A stretch of DNA of 64,000 bases, taken from contig CAYXAA010000010.1 of the NCBI GenBank assembly GCA_964462985.1, positions 1 to 64,000 of the forward strand. Direction: 5' to 3'. The position numbers and the translations under genes were made by a program. The notes under the pieces are model-generated. The model did no database searches, was not told where the DNA came from, and worked only from the letters and a program-made list of their open reading frames with translations. Shown piece after piece: positions 43,034 to 51,531 of this stretch (the stretch's first letter is position 1; each line of letters begins with the position of its first letter). This stretch comes from CAYXAA01 sp964462985. GTDB lineage: Bacteria > Pseudomonadota > Alphaproteobacteria > Rhizobiales > Stappiaceae.

Positions 43034-44197
43034 CTACTCGATGACGATGGCCGGGGCGGCCCGCTGCGTGTCGGCACGGTGGCGTTCGACTTCGGCCCAA
43101 ACCTTGGTCGCGATATCGCGGTAGATCGCCGCGTGCGGGCCTTCTGGCTCGGTGACGACAAGCGGCGTGCCGGCATCCGAACGCTCGCGAATTGCCATGT
43201 CGAGCGGCACCTCGCCGAGGAACGGCACCCCGAGCTTCTCGGCCTCCGCGCGCGCACCGCCGTGGCCGAACACGGCGTGGCGGCCGCCGCAGTCGGGGCA
43301 CAGGAAGTAGCTCATGTTCTCGACAATGCCGAGCAACGGCACGTCGACCTTCCGGAACATGTTGAGACCCTTGCGGGCGTCGATCAGCGCCAGATCCTGC
43401 GGCGTCGAGACGATGACGGCGCCGGCGAGTGGCACGTTTTGCGCCATCGTCAGCTGCGCATCCCCCGTGCCGGGGGGCATGTCGACGACGAGGACATCGA
43501 GCGTGCCCCAGGCAACCTCGCGCAGCATTTGTGTGAGCGCGGAAATCACCATCGGTCCGCGCCAGATCATCGGCGTCTCCTCGTCGACCAGGAAGCCCAT
43601 GGACATGACCTTCAGACCGTAGCCTTCGAGCGGCCTGAGGATGCGGCCCGACACCGGCTCCGGGCGGCCGGTCAGATGCAGGAGACGCGGCAGCGATGGG
43701 CCGTAGATGTCGGCGTCGAGGACGCCGACACTGAGACCGTTGGCCTTGAGAGCGAGCGCCAGGTTCACGGCGGTGGTCGACTTGCCGACGCCGCCCTTGC
43801 CCGAGGCGACGGCAATGATGGCCCCGACCCCGGGGACCCCCGGCTTTTCCCGTAGGGCGCCGGGGTCCTGGGCGCGCGCACGCGCTTGCATCGGCGGGGG
43901 AATCGACGCGGCATCGCGGGCAGACGGCGCAGGCCGCCGAGGGGCGCCGGCGGCGCGTTCGGCGGTCAGCGCCACCATCGCCTTCTCCACGCCCGGCAGA
44001 CCGGCGACAACCCTTTCCGCCGCCTGGCGAAGCGGCTCGAGCTCCTGCGCCCGCTCCGCCGGCACGGTAATGGAAAAGGCGACCCGGCCGTCGGAAATAA
44101 AGATGTCTGAAACGAGGCCGAGTGAGACGATGTCGCCCTCGAGATCAGGGCCCTTCACCTTCGAAAGCGCGCCCAGCACCGTCTCCTTCGACAGCAT
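43034..44197 (-). CDS. mrp: Mrp/NBP35-type iron-sulfur cluster carrier ATPase (ApbC)
   Basis: A 387-residue P-loop protein. It has an N-terminal DUF59/MIP18 domain (about residues 1-95; VLGALSKVKGPDLEGDIVSL), then the deviant Walker A ASGKGGVGKSTTAVNLALA, VDMPPGTGDAQLT, and a CPDC motif (FLCPDCGGRHAVFG) for bridging a [4Fe-4S] cluster. It inserts clusters into target apoproteins. Location beside fdh genes rich in such clusters makes a supply role plausible, though the gene is widespread. Start ATG 44197 follows GGAGACGGGA. Confidence 0.92.
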   Translation of the reverse strand: MLSKETVLGALSKVKGPDLEGDIVSLGLVSDIFISDGRVAFSITVPAERAQELEPLRQAAERVVAGLPGVEKAMVALTAERAAGAPRRPAPSARDAASIPPPMQARARAQDPGALREKPGVPGVGAIIAVASGKGGVGKSTTAVNLALALKANGLSVGVLDADIYGPSLPRLLHLTGRPEPVSGRILRPLEGYGLKVMSMGFLVDEETPMIWRGPMVISALTQMLREVAWGTLDVLVVDMPPGTGDAQLTMAQNVPLAGAVIVSTPQDLALIDARKGLNMFRKVDVPLLGIVENMSYFLCPDCGGRHAVFGHGGARAEAEKLGVPFLGEVPLDMAIRERSDAGTPLVVTEPEGPHAAIYRDIATKVWAEVERHRADTQRAAPAIVIE

Positions 44198-44421
44198 TCC
44201 CGTCTCCTCTTTGCCGAAACCCAGTCGCAGGGCTTTGCCCGAACCTGCAACCCAAACCCTTTTAATCTATCGGTTTTCCCGACTTCACCACTGCGCGCTT
44301 CTTCGCCACATCTAGCGTGTTTTCAAAAGCGGTCAATCGAAAGGCCTGGGACACGTCGCCGCTCCCGGCTTGTCGCCACAGGTCTGCCCCAACCGGTCCC
44401 TACCTGCAAAGAGCAAGTCAT

Positions 44422-44446
44422 GGAACTCATGATTTCGCTTACCGTT
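44422..44446 (+). promoter_or_regulatory. EcfG-type general stress promoter of the BLUF gene
   Basis: GGAAC (44422-44426), exactly 16 bases, CGTT (44443-44446). This is the alphaproteobacterial sigma-EcfG consensus, placed 64 bases before the BLUF ATG. The 312-base region 44198-44509 otherwise holds no gene. Confidence 0.65.
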
Positions 44447-44509
44447 TGAAAACTATGCTCGGTGCAGACTTGCACGATGCAAAGGGACCCAAGGAGGGTC
44501 GTAACAACA

Positions 44510-44965
44510 ATGAGTCTCCACATCCTGTGCTACGTTGCCCGATTTGATGCGAGCGCAATGGCATCAATCGACCAGGATATCGAACGCACCCTCGCGCGAT
44601 CACGGCGCTTGAACCGGATGAACGGCGTCACCGGGGCGATGATCCTCACCGACACGGCGGTCGTGCAGTGGCTTGAGGGCGATGAGGCGAGCGTCGTCGA
44701 TACCTTCGCCTGTGCCAGCGCCGACCCGCGCCTGGCCCAGCTGCGCCAGGTCCTGCGCGGCCCGGCCGCCGAACGCCTGTTCGCCCCGAGCTGGATGTAT
44801 TTTGTCGACGCCAGGTCGGACTCCCGAGCCGGGCTCGCACCGGAGATCGCGGCACTGGCCGCCGATGCGGAAGGAGCAACACCAGCCATGGTCCGCGCTG
44901 CGATGCAGGCCGCCGCAAAGCGCCTCCACGCCTGCGCCGCCACCCGCGCCGCAATGCTGGTCTGA
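44510..44965 (+). CDS. BLUF-domain blue-light photoreceptor
   Basis: A 151-residue protein that is essentially one BLUF domain (residues 1-95) plus a short helical tail rich in Ala. FAD-pocket residues are visible: Tyr8 (HILCYVAR), Asn35 (RRLNRMNGVTGAM) and Gln53 (VVQWLEGDE). Trp in SWMYFVDAR is near the usual second-shell position. Without an output domain it must signal through a partner. The ATG at 44510 follows AAGGAGG. An EcfG-type promoter upstream links it to the general stress response. The spacing from Tyr to Asn is about three residues longer than in AppA/BlrB. Confidence 0.85.
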   Translation: MSLHILCYVARFDASAMASIDQDIERTLARSRRLNRMNGVTGAMILTDTAVVQWLEGDEASVVDTFACASADPRLAQLRQVLRGPAAERLFAPSWMYFVDARSDSRAGLAPEIAALAADAEGATPAMVRAAMQAAAKRLHACAATRAAMLV

Positions 44966-45129
44966 TCCTTCGTCAACCCGCTTCGGCGTTTCCGCCTTCG
45001 CGCCAGGGCGCGACCGGAGCCTCTTTCCAGTTGCTGTGTCGTCGTTTCTCCGGCCCGTCCCTGCACCACGCGGGGAGAGCCCAATCCCCTGCCCTTGCGA
45101 TCCTGATCCCGCTGTCCGATAACTTCGGC

Positions 45130-46032
45130 ATGCGAGCACCCCAGAAGGCCACGGAGTTCCTGATCACCCCCGACCCTGACGACCCGCGGCTGTCGTCCGC
45201 GGTGACGGGCGTCGACCAGGACGGGCGTGACGTCGAAATCCGGGTCGTCGCCGAGCGCGCCCTGACGCTGTTCCTGAATTCCCAGGAAATCGTCACGATG
45301 ATGACAATCGGCGACCGGCCGGACCTGCTCGCCGTCGGCTATCTGCTCAATCAGAATATGCTGCGGCCCGACGACATCATCACCGGCATCGACTATGACG
45401 ACGACCTGGAAGTCGTGGTCGTTCGCACCGAAAGGTCAACCAATTACGAAGAAAAGCTGAAGAAAAAGGTGAGGACGTCAGGCTGCGCGCAAGGTACCGT
45501 GTTTGGCGACGTGATGGACCGGTTCGACGCGGTTGCGCTCGACCCCGCCGCGCGGATCAGGACCTCCTGGCTTTACGCGCTGACGAAGAAGATCAACACT
45601 GCGCCATCTCTCTATCTCGCGGCAGGCGCGATCCACGGCTGCGTGCTGTGCCAAGGCGACCGGCCGCTGGTCTATATGGAGGACGTCGGGCGACACAACG
45701 CCGTCGACAAGATCGCCGGCTGGATGTGGCTCAACAAGGTGTTAGCCCAGGACAAGATCTTCTATACCACCGGCCGGCTCACCTCGGAGATGGTGATCAA
45801 GACCGCGCTGATGGGAATTCCTATACTGGTGTCGCGTTCCGGCTTCACCGCCTGGGGCGTCGAGCTGGCACGCCGCTGCGGCCTGACCCTGATCGGCCGG
45901 GCGCGCGGCAAGCGTTTCGTGGCGCTGTCGGGCGCCGAGCGCATCGTGTTCGACATGGCCGCCGAGGAGGCCGAGGACGAGGCGCCGCGCCACCGCCGCA
46001 AGGGTGCGCTGCCGGAGGATGCCGAGGCATGA
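45130..46032 (+). CDS. fdhD: Formate dehydrogenase accessory sulfurtransferase FdhD
   Basis: A 300-residue FdhD protein, which passes sulfur from a desulfurase to the bis-MGD cofactor before insertion in formate dehydrogenase. Marks include VGYLLNQNMLRP, TSGCAQGTVFGD (active-site loop Cys), IHGCVLCQGD, YMEDVGRHNAVDKIAG, FYTTGRLTSEMV and PILVSRSGFTAWGVELA. The ATG at 45130 is preferred over a longer frame from 45031; its ribosome site is weak. The stop overlaps the mobA start (ATGA), beginning a four-gene overlapping operon. Confidence 0.92.
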   Translation: MRAPQKATEFLITPDPDDPRLSSAVTGVDQDGRDVEIRVVAERALTLFLNSQEIVTMMTIGDRPDLLAVGYLLNQNMLRPDDIITGIDYDDDLEVVVVRTERSTNYEEKLKKKVRTSGCAQGTVFGDVMDRFDAVALDPAARIRTSWLYALTKKINTAPSLYLAAGAIHGCVLCQGDRPLVYMEDVGRHNAVDKIAGWMWLNKVLAQDKIFYTTGRLTSEMVIKTALMGIPILVSRSGFTAWGVELARRCGLTLIGRARGKRFVALSGAERIVFDMAAEEAEDEAPRHRRKGALPEDAEA

Positions 46033-46673
46033 CGGAGGCTCGCGCAGATGCGGTCGGCTGCGTCCTCGCCGGCGGGCTCGCCCGGCGCATGGGCGGCGGC
46101 GACAAGCCGCTGAAGTCAATCGCCGGCCGGCCGATGCTCGTCCATGTGGTCGACCGGCTGAAGCCGCAGGTCGGCGCAATGGTGCTCAACGCCAACGGCG
46201 ATCCGGACCGCTTCGCCGCCTTCGGCCTGCCCGTCGCCGCCGATCCGGTGGAGGGTTTTGCCGGCCCCCTCGCCGGCGTGCTTGCCGGATTGGACTGGGC
46301 CAGGCGCAACGCCCCCAAAGCCCGCTTCGTCGCTACCGTTGCCGGGGACACGCCGTTCTTCCCCGAAGACCTGGTGTCGCGGCTTTACGCGGCCGCTGCC
46401 GACCATGCAGCCAAGATCGTGCTCGCGCGCTCGGCCACAGGATTGCATCCCGTGTTCGGCCTGTGGTCGACCGCGCTTGCCGACGATCTCGAACACTACC
46501 TTGTCACCGAAGAAAGCCGCAAGGTGCTCGCGTTCGTCGACCGGCATCCGCACCATGCGGTCTCGTTCGGGAATGTGGAGAGCGCCGAGCCGGCGGCCGA
46601 CCCGTTCTTCAATGTCAACACACCGGAGGAGCTGGCGGCGGCCGAGCAGCGGTTCCGGGAGATCCATCGATGA
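46029..46673 (+). CDS. mobA: Molybdenum cofactor guanylyltransferase MobA
   Basis: A 214-residue protein with the nucleotidyltransferase signature VGCVLAGGLARRMGGGDKPL at the N terminus, VAGDTPFFPEDLV for the metal-binding region, and LHPVFGLWSTAL. It attaches GMP to molybdopterin to give bis-MGD, the form needed by FdhA. It overlaps fdhD and mobB by four bases each (ATGA), so the operon makes cofactor and transfers sulfur to it in one unit. Confidence 0.92.
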   Translation: MTEARADAVGCVLAGGLARRMGGGDKPLKSIAGRPMLVHVVDRLKPQVGAMVLNANGDPDRFAAFGLPVAADPVEGFAGPLAGVLAGLDWARRNAPKARFVATVAGDTPFFPEDLVSRLYAAAADHAAKIVLARSATGLHPVFGLWSTALADDLEHYLVTEESRKVLAFVDRHPHHAVSFGNVESAEPAADPFFNVNTPEELAAAEQRFREIHR

Positions 46674-47203
46674 GCGCGCCGAAGTGTCCCGTGTTCGGGG
46701 TGACGGGCTGGAAGAACTCCGGCAAGACCACGCTGGTCGAGCGCCTGGTCGCCGAGCTGACCGGCCGCGGCTACCGCGTCTCCACCGTCAAGCACGCCCA
46801 TCACGCCTTCGACATCGACCACGAGGGCACCGACAGCTTCCGCCACCGCGCGGCCGGCGCCACAGAGGTCGCGCTTGTCTCCGGCCGCCGGTGGGCGCTG
46901 ATGCACGAACTGCGCGACGAGCAGGAGCCGTCGTTCGACGAGGTGCTTTCGCGGCTTGCCCCGTGCGACCTGATCCTGGTCGAGGGCTACAAGCGCGAGG
47001 CGCATCCCAAGATCGAGCTGCGCCGTGCGGGCGGACGCAAGGCGGAGCCGCTCGCGCCGAGTGATCCGAACATCAAGGCGATTGCCGCCGACCACGCGAC
47101 GGACGGCCACGGCCTTCCCGTGTTCGACCTCAACGACGTCGGCGCGATCACCGAGTTCATCGTGGACTATTGCGGACTGGAACGGCGCCATGCCGCCGAG
47201 TAA
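46670..47203 (+). CDS. mobB: Molybdopterin-guanine dinucleotide biosynthesis protein MobB
   Basis: A 177-residue P-loop GTP-binding protein: VFGVTGWKNSGKTTLVERLV (Walker A), STVKHAHHAFDIDHEGTDSF, GATEVALVSGRRWALMHEL and DLILVEGYKREAHPKIEL. It is an accessory factor to MobA and not strictly essential elsewhere. The start overlaps the mobA stop (ATGA). The moeA start lies 14 bases inside its end. Confidence 0.92.
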   Translation: MSAPKCPVFGVTGWKNSGKTTLVERLVAELTGRGYRVSTVKHAHHAFDIDHEGTDSFRHRAAGATEVALVSGRRWALMHELRDEQEPSFDEVLSRLAPCDLILVEGYKREAHPKIELRRAGGRKAEPLAPSDPNIKAIAADHATDGHGLPVFDLNDVGAITEFIVDYCGLERRHAAE

Positions 47204-48476
47204 ACGGCTCAGCGACGACTGCTTCTTGCACGACAAGGATCGGCTGCGGCATTCCGAAGCGTTGCAGATCCTGCGCTCGCGACTCAGGCCCATCGCGGGC
47301 TTCGAGACCGTGCCGCTGTCGCGCGCCCATGGCCGCCTGCTCGCCGAGCCGATCGTGTCGCCACGCGACGTGCCGCTCTCCGACAACGCCGCGGTAGACG
47401 GCTACGCCTTCCGCCATGCCGACCATGCCGCCACTGGGGGCACCTTCCGTCTCGAGGGTCGCGCGGCCGCCGGTCATCCCAGCGGATCGGCGCTGGCGCC
47501 CGGAACTGCCGTCAGGATCTTCACCGGCGCGGTGATGCCGGAGGGTGCCGACACCGTGGCCATGCAGGAAGACTGCACGGTGAGCGATTCGGGCGGCGTG
47601 CGCGTCGTCACGATACCGGCCGGCCTGAAGCCGGGCGCCAACCGGCGCCGCGCCGGTGAGGACCTCGCCAGGGGAACGCAACTGCTGTCGCCCGGCTCGG
47701 TGCTGCGCCCGCAGGACCTTGCCGCGATCGCCTCGACCGGCCAGGCCTCCGTCAGGGTCTACCGGCGGCTGAGCGTCGGCCTGATCTCCTCCGGCGACGA
47801 GATTGTGCGTCCCGGCGCCCATCTCGATCCCGGTCAGGTCTACGATTCCAATCATTTCCTGCTGCGGGCGCTCGCCGAGACTGCGGGCGCGGACGTCGCC
47901 GACCTCGGGATCCTGTCCGACCGCGCCACAAACGTCGAGGCCGCAGTGGCGGGAGCGGCGGCACGATTCGACGTCCTTGTCTCGACCGGCGGCGCCAGCC
48001 GCGGCGAGGAGGACCACATGCGCGATGTGCTCGACCGGCTCGGGACACGGCACATGTGGCAGCTCGCCATCAAGCCCGGACGGCCGATGATGTTCGGCCA
48101 GATCGGCGACTGCGTCATGCTCGGCCTGCCCGGCAATCCGGCCGCAGCGATGGTGTGCTTTCTGCTCTATGTCCGACCGGTGCTGACCCTGCTGGGCGGC
48201 GGCGTCTACACGGAGCCACGGCGCTTTCAGGTGCCGGCCGCATTCGAGGTGCCGAAGAAGAAGCCGGACCGGCGTGAATTCTACCGCGGCATCCTTAAGA
48301 CCGACGAGGCCGGCCGCACCGTCGTCGACAAGTTCCCGCGCGATGGCTCCGGCCTTATCAGCGGCCTGCGTGAGGCCGACGGGCTCATCGAGATCCCCGA
48401 GGAGGTGACCTCCGTTGCGCGGGGCGAGCTCGTCGACTTTCTGCCCTTCTCCGACTTCGGCGTGCCGGTGCGCTAG
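47190..48476 (+). CDS. moeA: Molybdopterin molybdenumtransferase MoeA
   Basis: A 428-residue MoeA protein. It has PLSDNAAVDGYAFRH, AVRIFTGAVMPEGADTVAMQ, RAGEDLARGTQL, VGLISSGDEIV, VYDSNHFLLRALAE, STGGASRGEEDHM and LPGNPAAAMVCF. It inserts molybdenum into adenylated molybdopterin. It is the last gene of the fdhD-mobA-mobB-moeA operon; its start lies within the end of mobB, and a 9-bp GC-rich hairpin follows 28 bases after the stop. Confidence 0.93.
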   Translation: MPPSKRLSDDCFLHDKDRLRHSEALQILRSRLRPIAGFETVPLSRAHGRLLAEPIVSPRDVPLSDNAAVDGYAFRHADHAATGGTFRLEGRAAAGHPSGSALAPGTAVRIFTGAVMPEGADTVAMQEDCTVSDSGGVRVVTIPAGLKPGANRRRAGEDLARGTQLLSPGSVLRPQDLAAIASTGQASVRVYRRLSVGLISSGDEIVRPGAHLDPGQVYDSNHFLLRALAETAGADVADLGILSDRATNVEAAVAGAAARFDVLVSTGGASRGEEDHMRDVLDRLGTRHMWQLAIKPGRPMMFGQIGDCVMLGLPGNPAAAMVCFLLYVRPVLTLLGGGVYTEPRRFQVPAAFEVPKKKPDRREFYRGILKTDEAGRTVVDKFPRDGSGLISGLREADGLIEIPEEVTSVARGELVDFLPFSDFGVPVR

Positions 48477-48504
48477 GCCCGCTTGCAAGCGACACGCCGG
48501 AACA

Positions 48505-48526
48505 GGGGCGGCGATGGCGCCGCCCC
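48505..48526. terminator. 9-bp GC-rich hairpin between convergent moeA and hydrolase genes
   Basis: GGGGCGGCG, loop ATGG, CGCCGCCCC, perfect stem. It lies in the 62-base gap between convergent genes, which favours a shared terminator, though no T-run follows on either side. Confidence 0.5.
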
Positions 48527-48538
48527 ATCGTTGGTCGC

Positions 48539-49540
48539 TTACCCGCCGTAGTCCCACTCTGCCGGAACGAAGCGATAGCCGTCGCCATCGCGCGCTACAT
48601 GGCCGAAGCCAGGGAAGGGTAAGTGCATGCCGGCGATCATCATCCTGTCGGACGCAATCTGGTCGAGGGCGCGCTTGCGCGTCTCTCTCGCCGTGGCCTG
48701 GTCGGAATCGAAGGCGAGCGCCCAGTCCGGCCGGGCAAACTGCAGTGCGGCGACATGGACAATGTCGCCGACGATGAACAGCGTCTCACCGCCGGAGTCT
48801 AGCACATAGCCGGTATGACCTGGCGTGTGGCCCGGCAGCGCCAGCGGCTTGAAGCCGGGCAGGATCTCGCTCTCTCCCGAGAAGCGGGTCTGGCGCTTGG
48901 CATAGGCGTCGGCCGCCTGGCGGGCGCCGGTGAAGAAGCTCTTCATGGCCTCCGGCGCTGCATTCATCGCCGCATCATCGTACCAGAAGGCATAGTCCGT
49001 CTCCGGCAGGATCAACTCCGCATTGGGAAACGCCGGAGCACCTTCGCGCGTCAGCACGCCGTTGATGTGATCGGGATGCATGTGGGTGATGACGATCGCA
49101 TCGACGGCCTCCGGGGCGACCCCGGCGGCGGACAGCGCATCCGTGAGACGGCCCATCGTCGGTCCCATCGTGTTCGAGGTGCCCGCGTCGATCAGGATGA
49201 GGCGCTCGCCGGTGTTGACGAGATAGGCGTTGACCGGGATACGGAACGCGGCCGTGTCGATGAAATGCGCGGTCTTGAGCGCTGCAACAGTATCGTCGTC
49301 AGAGCCGACGATCATGGCACCGTCGATGTCAAGATAACCGTCGAGCAGGGCCGTCACCTCGAAGGCGCCGAGCTTGCGGCGCAAGGCCCCCGCCTGCGGT
49401 GCGCCGACGAGTGGCGTTGCGGCGTGGGCGGTGCGGGCAGCCATTGTGATTGCCGGCACCGACAGTGCGGTTGCGCCGAGCGCGAAGGCAGAGCCGAGGA
49501 ACGAGCGGCGGTTCAAGGCGGCTTGTCTGGTCTCAGGCAT
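48539..49540 (-). CDS. Tat-exported metallo-beta-lactamase-fold hydrolase
   Basis: A 333-residue protein. The Tat-type signal NRRSFLGSAFALGATALS ends near AHA (residue 40). The MBL metal-binding motif THMHPDHING is at residues 152-161, with further ligands in LPGHTPGHTGY and VGDIVHV and a final His in MHLPFPGFGH. The family includes AHL lactonases, alkylsulfatase-like and other hydrolases; the substrate is not predictable. The ATG at 49540 is chosen because it starts the Tat signal directly. Confidence 0.85.
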   Translation of the reverse strand: MPETRQAALNRRSFLGSAFALGATALSVPAITMAARTAHAATPLVGAPQAGALRRKLGAFEVTALLDGYLDIDGAMIVGSDDDTVAALKTAHFIDTAAFRIPVNAYLVNTGERLILIDAGTSNTMGPTMGRLTDALSAAGVAPEAVDAIVITHMHPDHINGVLTREGAPAFPNAELILPETDYAFWYDDAAMNAAPEAMKSFFTGARQAADAYAKRQTRFSGESEILPGFKPLALPGHTPGHTGYVLDSGGETLFIVGDIVHVAALQFARPDWALAFDSDQATARETRKRALDQIASDRMMIAGMHLPFPGFGHVARDGDGYRFVPAEWDYGG

Positions 49541-49864
49541 GTGCAGGTGTTCCCCCTGTCGGCCGGGCCCCACGCCCGGCCTTCGATCAAGAGGGCTATT
49601 TGTTCGGGTGCCGCCGTTTGGAAAGGGGACCGCGCACTTTTCGTCGCGCCTTTGAATGGGCCAGCGTCAGCCCCTTCGCCGCGTTCGGCACGCTGGACGG
49701 CGACGTGACCTTTGGTCATGTGAAAAGACACGCCAAACAAGTTGAAACGACCGGGTTATTGGTGGGAGTATGCTGACAGCCCGCCCGAAGGGGCAAAGCA
49801 CCCGGCTGCGCGGAACCAACTAACAGTAGCTTGCAAGAAGCGAAACAAGTACGGGGGAATTGTC
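49541..49864. other. Divergent intergenic region before the amino-acid ABC genes
   Basis: 324 bases with no convincing gene. It contains TGACC, a 3-base loop, then GGTCA (49706-49718), a possible operator, and a more AT-rich stretch near 49730-49780 suited to a promoter of the binding-protein gene. Confidence 0.45.
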
Positions 49865-50641
49865 ATGCGTTTCATGCGTCTGGCCGCCGCTGCGGCCGTC
49901 ATCGCTGCTGCGGTCGGCGGAGCGGAGGCGAAGGAGTGGACCAAGGTGCGCATCGGCACCGAAGGTGCCTATCCGCCCTTCAACACCCTGACCTCGGACG
50001 GGCAGCTGGAAGGCTTCGACATCGACATCGCCAAGGCGCTCTGCGAAGAGATGAAGGTCGAGTGCGAGTTCATCACACAGGACTGGGACGGGATGATCCC
50101 CGCCCTGCAGGCCGGCAAGTTCGACGCCATCATCGCCTCGATGTCGATCACCGACGAGCGCAAGGAGAAGGTCGACTTCACCGAGAAGTACTACAACACG
50201 CCGCCGGCGATTGCCGTGCCGAAGGATTCCAAGCTCACCGGCACCAGCGACGAAGACCTCAAGGGTGTCGCGCTCGGTGCACAGTCCTCGACGACGCACT
50301 CCAATTATGCCGAGGAGAAGCTGCCGTCGGCCGAACTCAAGCTCTATCCGACACCGGATGAATACAAGCTCGACCTCGCCTCGGGCCGCATTGATGCGGC
50401 CATCGACGACGTGGTCGTGCTGGACGAGTGGCTCAAGTCCGACGACGGCAGCTGCTGCAAGTTGCTCGGCACCCTGACGCCGGATCCGGTGATCAACGGC
50501 GAAGGCGCCGGGATTGCGATCCGCAAGGAGGACACCGACCTCAAGGAGATGTTCAACAAGGCGATCCAGGCAATCCGCGCCAACGGCAAGTATGAGGAAA
50601 TCAACGCGAAGTACTTCGACTTCGACGTCTACGGCAGCTAA
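49865..50641 (+). CDS. Periplasmic amino-acid-binding protein (Lys/Arg/Orn/His type)
   Basis: A 258-residue solute-binding protein family 3 member. The signal peptide ends around residue 22 (GGAEA). The core has VRIGTEGAYPPFN, LEGFDIDIAKALCEEM, DWDGMIPALQAGKFDAIIAS, SITDERKEKVDF and YYNTPPAIAV, all typical of the polar amino-acid receptor fold. Asp/Glu-rich pocket residues suggest a basic amino acid or an opine, by family pattern only. A good GGGGGAA ribosome site precedes the ATG. Two permeases follow; no ATPase gene is adjacent. Confidence 0.9.
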   Translation: MRFMRLAAAAAVIAAAVGGAEAKEWTKVRIGTEGAYPPFNTLTSDGQLEGFDIDIAKALCEEMKVECEFITQDWDGMIPALQAGKFDAIIASMSITDERKEKVDFTEKYYNTPPAIAVPKDSKLTGTSDEDLKGVALGAQSSTTHSNYAEEKLPSAELKLYPTPDEYKLDLASGRIDAAIDDVVVLDEWLKSDDGSCCKLLGTLTPDPVINGEGAGIAIRKEDTDLKEMFNKAIQAIRANGKYEEINAKYFDFDVYGS

Positions 50642-50817
50642 GGCGGCCAACGTTCCGCCAGAGCAACGTGCCGGCCTCCCGTTTCGGCTGCAGGCACGTT
50701 GCTCCGCAATTCGGGGGGACGATCAGCTTTGTCCGCCTCTGGTGGCTTTGCCGGCGGCAGGGCTGATCCGTACGACCGGCACGGTTCGTGCCGCGCCGGT
50801 CCAACAAAAGCGTCGCC

Positions 50818-51531
50818 ATGACCGACATGTGGACGTTGCTGTCTTTCGGCCCGGACGGGTGGGGAGACGAGATCGCGACGGGAATCGGCGTCACGATCGC
50901 GCTTGCCGTAACCACCCTGCCCTTCGGCCTCGTGCTCGGCTTCCTGCTCGCCCTGGCGAAGAAGGCCGAGGAGCCGTCCCTGCGTGCGGCGGCGGACATT
51001 TACACCACGATCTTTCGCGGTCTCCCCGAGCTCCTGACCCTGTTTCTCGTCTACTACGGCGTCCAGATCGCGGTCCGGGAGCTTGCGGCGCTGATGTTCG
51101 ACAGCCCGCAGGTCGAGATCAACTCCTTCGTCGCCGGCATGGTGGCGCTTGCGTTCGTGTTTTCTTCCTATGCATCCGAAGCGTTCCTGTCGGCGTTTCG
51201 TGCAATTCCGAAGGGCCAGTACGAAGGCGGCGCCGCTCTGGGCCTGTCGAAGGGGCTGGTCATGCGCCTCATCGTGCTGCCGCAGCTTATCCGGCTCGCC
51301 CTGCCTGCCCTCGGCAATCTGTGGCTCGTCCTGCTCAAGGATACGGCGCTGATTTCGGTGATCGGCCTTAGCGACATTCTGCGCCAGGCGGGTATTGCCG
51401 CGCGCGTCACTAAGGAACCGTTCCTGTTCTTCGGGGTCGCCTGCCTCGCCTATCTTGTGCTGGCGATGATCTCCTCGGTGGGCCTGCACCGGATCGAGAC
51501 CTGGACCAGGCGCGGCGAGGTGCGGCGATGA
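50818..51531 (+). CDS. Amino-acid ABC transporter permease (HisQ-like)
   Basis: A 237-residue inner-membrane permease with five hydrophobic segments. It has the family entry segment GIGVTIALAVTTLPFGLVLG and the RGLPELLTLFLVYYG motif. The EAA loop that docks the ATPase is SYASEAFLSAFRAIPKGQYEGGAALGL. The ATG at 50818 is preferred over one at 50788, as it leaves the usual short N terminus. Its stop overlaps the next permease start (ATGA). Confidence 0.88.
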   Translation: MTDMWTLLSFGPDGWGDEIATGIGVTIALAVTTLPFGLVLGFLLALAKKAEEPSLRAAADIYTTIFRGLPELLTLFLVYYGVQIAVRELAALMFDSPQVEINSFVAGMVALAFVFSSYASEAFLSAFRAIPKGQYEGGAALGLSKGLVMRLIVLPQLIRLALPALGNLWLVLLKDTALISVIGLSDILRQAGIAARVTKEPFLFFGVACLAYLVLAMISSVGLHRIETWTRRGEVRR

